Positions 1 to 5,200 of a stretch of DNA of 7,926 bases are shown one piece after another. The notes beneath the pieces were generated by a model. The model was not told the origin of the DNA and did no database searches. It saw only the letters and a list, made by a program, of their open reading frames with translations. The DNA is taken from the NCBI GenBank assembly GCA_910585565.1, contig CAJUFC010000081.1, positions 1 to 7,926 of the forward strand, in the 5' to 3' direction. Within the stretch, counting starts at the first letter, position 1. Every line of letters starts with the position of its first letter. The position numbers were made by a program, and so were the translations under genes. Origin of the DNA: an uncultured Eggerthellaceae bacterium. GTDB lineage: Bacteria; Actinomycetota; Coriobacteriia; Coriobacteriales; Eggerthellaceae.

Positions 1-184
1 CAGCTACGGCACGGCGGGCACCGTCTTTGACGAGACGTGGGAAGGCGGCGACCCCAGCGAGCGCCTGCCTCTCAAGCTGGGCATGACGGTTCCCATCAAG
101 GAGGGTGCGATTGCTCTCAACGCCAACCTCGACGGCCCCCAAACCATCACCCACCTCAGGGTGACCGTAACGACCACGACGTAA
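1..184 (+). CDS. C-terminal end of an unidentified, probably exported protein (5' partial)
   Basis: The frame starting at base 2 is open for 60 codons and ends at TAA 182-184; the N-terminus lies outside the window. The visible peptide alternates short hydrophobic and polar stretches (for example LPLKLGMTVPIKEG, then ITHLRVTVTTTT), as expected for the last beta strands of an extracellular beta-sandwich. It has no LPxTG motif, no C-terminal membrane helix and no charged tail, so it is not a classical sortase substrate. I do not recognise the family. Its style (Gly, Asp and Thr rich) resembles the C-terminal regions of large coriobacterial surface proteins such as the one starting at 2243, so it could be a related gene upstream, but that is inference. 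Stop codon, codon usage and the inverted repeat just after it support a real gene end. Confidence 0.7.
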   Translation, partial: SYGTAGTVFDETWEGGDPSERLPLKLGMTVPIKEGAIALNANLDGPQTITHLRVTVTTTT

Positions 185-191
185 TGCCCTT

Positions 192-224
192 GGGTGCGGC
201 TGCATGCGGGGTGCAGCCGCACCC
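192..224 (+). repeat. Perfect 13-bp inverted repeat (stem-loop) between surface gene and tnpB
   Basis: The arms GGGTGCGGCTGCA (192-204) and TGCAGCCGCACCC (212-224) are exact reverse complements around a 7-nt loop. It begins 8 bp after the upstream stop codon. No T-run follows, so it is not a textbook intrinsic terminator, although GC-rich organisms can terminate or protect 3' ends at such hairpins. The other reading is the left-end structure of the IS200/IS605-like element, since such elements carry subterminal hairpins. The sequence alone does not decide between them. Confidence 0.75.
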
Positions 225-265
225 GACACAAGGGACCCAAAGGGACGAGGTAAATGGATTGCAGG

Positions 266-272
266 AAGGAGG
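266..272 (+). promoter_or_regulatory. Strong Shine-Dalgarno sequence of tnpB
   Basis: AAGGAGG ends 4 nt before the ATG at 277. It fixes the start there and argues against an upstream in-frame extension to 37, which would overlap the end of the preceding gene. A near-consensus ribosome binding site retained in front of a truncated gene suggests the protein may still be made. Confidence 0.8.
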
Positions 273-276
273 CGAC

Positions 277-1278
277 ATGCCAACAAAGAAGGTGTACAAG
301 GCATATCGGGCGCGGTTGTATCCGACGGCCGACCAGGCGGCGTACTTCCGGCGCATGTTCGGCTGCTGCCGGGTCGTGTACAACCACTTCCTCGCGGTGC
401 GGGTCGAGGCGTACGAGGCGCGCAAGTCCGACCCGACCGTGCGCGTGCCCTCGCGCTTCGACCTGTGCCGCATGCTCACCGACTACAAGCGCGAGCGCAC
501 CGACGCCACGGGGCACGCCTTCCTGCGCGACGTGGACTCCACCGCGCTCGTGTACGAGGTGCAGCATCTTGACGACGCGTTTCTGCGCTTCTTCCGGCGC
601 GTGCGCGAGGGCGGCTCGGACGTGGGATTCCCGCGCTTCAAGGGGCGCGGCGACAAGGCGTCGGCTACGGTTGCGTTCAAGAAGGCGAAAGACGTGCGGC
701 CCAACGGCGTGCGGTTCGCCAAGGTAGGTTGGGTCAAGGCGCGCGTCTGGCGCGAGCTAGAGGGCGACCCGCTCTCCTGCACGATTTCGCTCGATGCCGC
801 AGGCCGGTGGTGGGCGTCCGTTTCCTGCAAGAACGTGCCTCAGCAGTGGCCCGAGCCCGTGTGCGAGGAAGGCGCTGTTGACCTCACTGCGTTGGATGAT
901 GCCGCTTGCGTGTCGGGGGGTGCTGACGCTGGGTCGGCGGACGCGGTCGCAGAAGCGCGTCGTGCGAAGGAGCGCAAGCGGAAGAAGAAGCTCGCGCGCG
1001 AGCGTCGGCGGCTTGCCCGCAGGCAGGCGCCGGGCCCCAACAAGAAGGCCTCGGCGGGTTGGCTCGAGCAGTACGAGCGCGTGGCCAAGTTGGAGGCGGC
1101 CGCCGCTGACGCGCGACGTACGCGGGCAGGCCAGTTGACCGCGCCGGTGGTGCGCACGTGTGCCCGGGTCGTTGCCGAGGGCGCGGGGGACGACCTTACG
1201 CCCGAGGGCCGCGAGGTCCTACGGCAGCTACGCTACAAATGCGCCTGGGCCGATCGCGAACTCATAGAGGAACAATGA
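277..1278 (+). CDS. tnpB: C-terminally truncated TnpB-family protein (possible nuclease-dead, TldR-like)
   Basis: The product has 333 residues; intact TnpB is usually about 370-430. TnpB is an RNA-guided DNA endonuclease of IS200/IS605 and IS607 elements and an ancestor of Cas12. The N-terminal helix-turn-helix/OrfB region is recognisable (residues 7-46, YKAYRARLYPT then CCRVVYNHFL), as is the conserved block FPRFKGRGDKAS (118-129). RuvC starts with AVDL, keeping the first catalytic Asp (D202), but the usual Gly after DL is Thr. A basic helix follows (231-250). The second catalytic Glu is uncertain: E301 in RVVAEG sits one residue off the usual V-E-D-L pattern. The following lid segment looks about ten residues short before LRQLRYKCAWADREL. 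The protein ends there, so the CxxC zinc finger and the third RuvC Asp are absent. Family assignment is firm. Loss of nuclease activity is a strong inference. Whether the protein has a retained binding role or is mere decay is open. Confidence 0.85.
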   Translation: MPTKKVYKAYRARLYPTADQAAYFRRMFGCCRVVYNHFLAVRVEAYEARKSDPTVRVPSRFDLCRMLTDYKRERTDATGHAFLRDVDSTALVYEVQHLDDAFLRFFRRVREGGSDVGFPRFKGRGDKASATVAFKKAKDVRPNGVRFAKVGWVKARVWRELEGDPLSCTISLDAAGRWWASVSCKNVPQQWPEPVCEEGAVDLTALDDAACVSGGADAGSADAVAEARRAKERKRKKKLARERRRLARRQAPGPNKKASAGWLEQYERVAKLEAAAADARRTRAGQLTAPVVRTCARVVAEGAGDDLTPEGREVLRQLRYKCAWADRELIEEQ

Positions 1279-1560
1279 ACAGAGGTCGGTGGTGGCGTTC
1301 GTTTTCTCGCAATCGCCGCTCGCCGGCTGCCGAGCGGGCGAGTGGGCGTAAAAACGAATGCTATCCCCAAATGGACGCCACCCCCGACCCCTGTTCAGGT
1401 GGGATGAGTAGGGCGGTTTGGCCGTCCGAATCAACGCTTGTGGAGACCAGACCCCGAGAGGGAGGGGCAGCCTGCCAAGGAATAGCCCCCTCCCGCCTGG
1501 GCGGCGCGGTCGATGAAGCAAGAAGTGGCCGGGAACGATTCCGGGCGCGGTGCCAAGCTC
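1279..1560 (+). pseudogene. Decayed tnpB C-terminal coding remnant, overlapping a possible omega RNA
   Basis: After the tnpB stop, frame +2 still resembles a TnpB C-terminus. SPLAGCRAGEWA (from about 1313) matches the spacing around the second zinc knuckle, GRHPRP (1373-1390) stands where family members have a H-D-R-D-x-N segment bearing the third catalytic Asp, and GLAVRINACGD (1415-1447) matches the common GLAV...ACG tail. The frame is broken by TAA 1349, TAG 1409 and TGA 1514. The final MKQEVAGND piece is then read in frame +1 from 1513, implying a further frameshift. Both Asp of the HDRD-type motif read Pro and the Cys pairs are missing, so restoring the frame would not restore the nuclease. 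Alignment is from memory of family motifs; a profile search would confirm it. Confidence 0.5.
1460..1494 (+). ncRNA. GC-rich stem-loop, candidate scaffold hairpin of a tnpB-linked guide RNA
   Basis: GGGAGGGGC (1460-1468) pairs with GCCCCCTCCC (1485-1494) with a single bulged C, leaving a 16-nt loop. A smaller hairpin follows, CCGGGAA (1529-1535) against TTCCGG (1539-1544). TnpB guide RNAs are made from the 3' end of tnpB and the right end of the element, and this is the expected position. I see structure and position only. The RNA's 3' boundary and guide cannot be fixed without the element's right end. Confidence 0.35.
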
Positions 1561-1713
1561 TCGCCACGCATCAACGTGTGCCGGGCAGCATACCGCTCCC
1601 ATCCCAGCTGGCGCCAAACTCCATTTGAAACACACTCGATTTCAGGAGAGGTTAAGGAATCGAAAGCGGCGACGGCGCTACGGCGCGAGGTTCGAGTTGT
1701 GGAGATTTGTTTG

Positions 1714-1730
1714 GAAATCGTCGCGGTTTC
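1714..1730. promoter_or_regulatory. Dyad upstream of promoter, possible operator
   Basis: GAAATCG (1714-1720) and CGGTTTC (1724-1730) form a 7-bp dyad with one mismatch around TCG, ending 12 bp upstream of the -35 box at 1743. This is a usual place for an activator or repressor site. No known binding consensus is recognised and a chance dyad is possible. Confidence 0.25.
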
Positions 1731-1742
1731 GAGGCTTGGGGG

Positions 1743-1771
1743 TTGCCAAAACTTTTGCGCACGGATATAAC
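1743..1771 (+). promoter_or_regulatory. Sigma-70-type promoter, TTGCCA-N17-TATAAC
   Basis: The -35 box TTGCCA (1743-1748) and -10 box TATAAC (1766-1771) each match consensus at five of six positions and are separated by the optimal 17 bp. Transcription would start near 1778. The next convincing gene begins at 2243, giving a leader of about 465 nt. A 7-bp direct repeat, CCAAAAC, overlaps the -35 box (1746-1752) and recurs just past the predicted start (1777-1783). This is the best promoter-like sequence in the window. Confidence 0.55.
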
Positions 1772-1949
1772 GTCTACCAAAACCGACGGCGTCGGGAGCG
1801 TTGCTGGTGCGGGCCGAGAGCGGCCTCGCGGACGGCGACGCGGACAGGTAAGCGTGAGTACGGAGGCGGAGATGCAGAAGGTCAGCCTGAGCGGTTGCAC
1901 GACATCCGCCACCCGCAGCGTGACGGGCGAAAGCTCGAAAAATCGCCGC

Positions 1950-1958
1950 GGGGGGGGG
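1950..1958 (+). repeat. Homopolymeric G9 tract
   Basis: Nine consecutive G residues lie in the leader, about 180 bp after the promoter and 285 bp before the surface-protein start. Tracts of this length are prone to slipped-strand length change and, in front of surface genes of other bacteria, underlie phase variation. No reading frame I trust crosses it, so any effect would be on RNA or promoter spacing. Confidence 0.8.
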
Positions 1959-2031
1959 TCTGTGCGCTAACCTCTAGCGGAAGTCGTTCTTTTTCTTCCA
2001 AAGATTTTATCCATAATAAACTGAATGGCGA

Positions 2032-2122
2032 AAGGGGACCTCGAGCGGGGGCGTCCCCTTCCGGCGCCTCGCTCGGGAAGGGCCGCGCGTCCTCGCTCGC
2101 TGGCGCCGAGCGCGCGACGCGC
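2032..2122 (+). promoter_or_regulatory. Cluster of overlapping, partly exclusive stem-loops in the leader
   Basis: Stem A pairs AAGGGGAC (2032-2039) with GTCCCCTT (2053-2060). Stem B pairs CCCTTCC (2056-2062) with GGAAGGG (2076-2082) and shares bases with A, so only one can form at a time. Stem C pairs GCGCGTC (2085-2091) with GACGCGC (2116-2122), enclosing CGCTCG (2094-2099) paired with CGAGCG (2107-2112). A second CGAGCG (2042-2047) and CGCTCG (2070-2075) permit further swaps. No U-run follows, so this is not an intrinsic terminator. The pairings are read directly; a switching role is speculative and it matches no riboswitch class I know. Confidence 0.4.
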
Positions 2123-2185
2123 CTGCGGGATTTCTCGGGGTTGTCGGGGCAGGCATCATCATCGCTTCGCACAACGAACGCCATT

Positions 2186-2231
2186 TGTCATTCCGAGGAG
2201 CGGGCGGAGCCCCGACGAGGAATCTTCCACG
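2186..2231. repeat. Dispersed intergenic repeat copy (TGTCATTCCGAG type)
   Basis: The stretch starts TGTCATTCCGAGGAGCGG, continues through CGACGAGGAATCTTCC and is bounded by ATTCC (2190-2194) and GGAAT (2219-2223). It has the look of a repeat seen in many bacterial genomes in the form TGTCATTCCGAGCG...CGAGGAATCT, often mis-annotated as short peptides. It ends 11 bp before the surface-protein start codon, so it supplies the 5' untranslated sequence there. Identification is from memory of the motif. Confidence 0.55.
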
Positions 2232-2242
2232 TCGCGAGAGAG

Positions 2243-5200
2243 ATGACGTTGCAAGCTGACGGAGAGGGGCGTGCGATTCGGAGCGTCCCGATCGCGCATG
2301 TCGCGACCCGCTTCGTCTCCGTCGTGCTGGCGATGCTGCTGGCGGTGACGATGCTGCCGGCGGCTGGGCTGCCGCAGGCGTTCGCCGACGAGCCTGCCGA
2401 CCGTCCTGCGACGAGCGGCGGCGATATGGCGCTGCAAAGCGCCAACGGCGGCGCGACCGCCGACGGAGCTGAGGTCGTGGACAACGGCCTGCGCTACGTG
2501 GTACGCGACGGCGCGGCCACGCTCGTCGGCTTCGAGGACGGCGCGTCTCTCGAGGGCGCGCTCGTCGTTCCCGAGACGGTGGGCGACGGCGCGACCATGA
2601 AGGCCGTCGAGATCGCCGAGGGGCAGGTGGCCGAGGGCGTCACGTCACTGACGCTGCCGCAGGCGGTGGAGAGCGTGAGGACCGAGGGGCTGGCGGCGGC
2701 GTTCCCGGCGCTCGCCTCCATCGAGGTCGCCTCGGGCGCGGCTGCCGAGGGCGACGGCGCGGCCGGCTCCGAGGGCGCGGCTGGCAAGGCCGCCTACTCC
2801 TCGGTCGCGGGCATGCTGTTCCGCTCGGCTGCGGGGCAGGCGTCCTCTGACGGCGAGGCCTTCGCCGAGGACGCCCTCGAGCTCGTGTGGGCGCCTCCCG
2901 CCATGGTGGTCGCGCGCATTCCCCTCGAGTGCAAGAGCATCGCGTCTGGCGCGTTCGTCGACGCCGCGGCGCTCGAGACGGTGATGTCGTTCGGCAGGAT
3001 GGAGTCTATCGCGTCTGCCGAGTTGGATGACAGGGGCAACGTCACGAAGCCCGGAGCCTTCGCCGACGAGCAGATATCGAGGCTCACCATCGTCGTGCCG
3101 GGAACCAACTACGCCGTCACCGGCGAGGGCGCCGAGCGCGTGAGCGGAAGCGTGGCGTTGTCCGAGAAGACCGACATGCTCGAGAAGAGGAAGGCCTGGT
3201 TCCACCACGGCTTCGACACCGAGCAGATCATCATGGGCGCCCCCTTCGGCGAGATCGAGGGCGTCATCGGCGTCGATGACGAGGGCAAGGCGGAAGACCG
3301 CAGCCTCGTCACGCCGCTCCAGAACGGCAAGGGGCATCTCGACCTCACCCCCGAGGAGCAGGCCGAGGTCGACGCCCGCAAGGCAGCTGAGCCCACAGAC
3401 GGCCTCTCGTTCTCCTACCAGGCGAGTATGGACCTCTCGGTCAAGTGGGTAGGCGACAAGACCGCCACGCCCGCGCACGTCGAGATCCCCGCCTACGTCG
3501 CCATCGACGACGTCACCTACCAGGTGACGCAGATCGAGCCCAACGCCTTCGAGGGCGCCGTGTTCCTGTCGAGCGTCACCATCCCCGAGGGCGTCACCGC
3601 TATCGGCGAATCTGCCTTCGCGGGCTGCACCAACCTCAAGAGCGTGAGCCTGCCCTCCACCCTGAAGACCATCGACTATGCCGCCTTCAAGGGCGCGGCT
3701 CTCGAGTCCATCGCCATCCCCGAGGGCGCCACCTACATCGGCGGCGAGGCCTTCGCCGACTGCGCCTCCCTCGAGGACGCCCAAGTGGGATCCTCCACCC
3801 TCGTCGGTACGGACGCCTTCGCCAACTCCCCGGCAGGCGCCTACGTTCAGTCCATGATCCAGCAGTCAGCGCCGTCCGACGAGCCCCAGGAAGCCGATGC
3901 CTCGACAGACGCTGATGCGCCAGCCGAAGCCTCCGACGGCATAAGCGCTTATGCGGCGCCTCCAGGGCCGAGTGAGCTGAATAACACGTTTTATACTTCT
4001 GTCCCGGCTGACGGGGTTAGCAATAGAGATGGGTTCTGCATGAGGGCTCTCACTAGTCCTTATTACACTCTTTACTACTACAATATTCTTCACGATAGGG
4101 GATGGATTAACGATCATGGATTTGCGGATGCGAACGGCATCGTGAGTCCGCAAAACCTCTACGCGACCAATTTGGCAATCAAATCCCATGGATACAATAA
4201 CGACACTCAGCCTCCTGGCGACGAAGCACGCTTTGTAACAGTGGGTGGAAAGAGATGCCTGCAGTACCAAAAAACCCGCGCGGAAGGACTCAGGCCCAAT
4301 GAGACTATGTGGGCTGAAACTGGTTTTGTCGCAGTGCCTGCAGATGGGGTAGCGCTGGAAAGCTTCAGGGCGCATGTGTATAAAAATGGCAGTCCATACG
4401 ATTATCCTAGCGGGTTTGACACTGACTTTCTTGGACCGGGTTGGCTGGGAGCAGGCTATCATTATGTAACCTTTGGACCCGAAAAGAATCAGCTGGAAGT
4501 GACAAGCGAAGACGGTCTTGTGTGTCACTTTGAGGATGCCTCGGGTGCGAATCTCGGGAACAGCGCGATTGGAGTTGCTGGACAGACGTACAAAGTCATT
4601 CCTCCAAGTGGTTACACGATCGACGGAGCGCCGACTGTTGATGGGCGCGGAAGCACATGGAACGCCGAAAGCCAGTTGCTTGAGATGGGTGTTGGCCCTA
4701 CGACTGTTTCCGTCAAGCTCATCCCCAACGACATCAAGGTCACCTTCAACCTGCCGCATGCGTATGTGTCGGGCAAGACGGCGGGTGCGGCGTATGGCGA
4801 CGACAACGTCGTGTGGGGCGAGGGCGACGCCTCCAACACGATGACCATCAAGACCGAGGCCACCGTCGGCAACACGAACGGCACGACGCCGATGCCCAAC
4901 ACCACGACCATCAGCGCGAGCGGATCGCAGATTGCTTTCAAGAACGGCCAGGGGCAGGACGGCTACCGCGTCACCATCACGCCGCACAACGGGTGGCAGC
5001 ACCTGGGCATGTGGGCGCTCAGCTACAAGGACGGCGAGAACTGGGTCGACGACCCGAGCTTCACATCGATGCAGAGCGCCGTCATCGACTACACCAAGGA
5101 GTGGAGGCTCACGCCGATCGTCACGGGCGTGACCTACACCATCACCTACGACGGCAACGGGTCCGGCAACCCGGTTGCGGGCGGCTCGTACCAGGTGGGC

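Larger units (their letters stand above)
185..1650 (+). mobile_element. Decayed tnpB-only IS200/IS605-like element (approximate limits)
   Basis: The unit consists of a hairpin (192-224), a tnpB-like gene (277-1278), a decayed tnpB 3' end (about 1279-1560) and a small dyad, TGAAA (1626-1630) with TTTCA (1640-1644), that might belong to the right end. IS200/IS605 elements lack terminal inverted repeats and target duplications, so the ends cannot be placed by eye and these coordinates are approximate. There is no tnpA (HUH Y1 transposase), so the copy could move only in trans, if at all. It lies between two genes for apparently exported proteins. Confidence 0.45.
1772..2242 (+). other. Long non-coding leader of the surface-protein gene
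   Basis: No convincing gene lies here. Positions 1772-1949 are GC-rich with nothing recognisable. Then come nine consecutive G (1950-1958), an AT-rich island (about 1985-2020) with a CATAAT that could be a -10 box (2012-2017) but no good -35, a cluster of hairpins (2032-2122) and a dispersed repeat (2186-2231). The short reading frames present have arginine-rich, low-information translations and no ribosome binding site. Its length and structure suggest post-transcriptional control of the downstream gene, which is inference. Confidence 0.5.

Noticed and set aside
37..276. 80-codon N-terminal extension of TnpB
   Set aside because: It overlaps the end of the upstream gene and the hairpin, its sequence is unlike TnpB, and a strong ribosome binding site marks ATG 277.
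4..567. 187-codon minus-strand frame
   Set aside because: It is antisense to the upstream gene end, the hairpin and tnpB, and shows no family features.
1158..1628. 156-codon + strand frame overlapping the tnpB end
   Set aside because: It has no ribosome binding site and no coherent protein. It crosses the decayed tnpB tail in the wrong frame for the recognisable GLAV...ACG remnant.
1513..1970. Two short + strand frames (1513-1770 and 1707-1970)
   Set aside because: The first begins with a tnpB-tail remnant and then runs into non-coding sequence. The second spans the promoter and G9 tract and is arginine-rich without a start signal.
1985..1998. T-rich run as an intrinsic terminator
   Set aside because: No stable GC-rich stem directly precedes the T residues; only weak four-base pairings were seen.
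1985..2020. Second promoter with CATAAT as -10
   Set aside because: No acceptable -35 box lies 16-18 bp upstream. It is kept only as a remark in the leader entry.
2645..3784. 379-codon open frame on the minus strand
   Set aside because: It is antisense to the LRR region, with a Gly/Asp/Arg/Leu/His-rich shadow translation and no recognisable motif.
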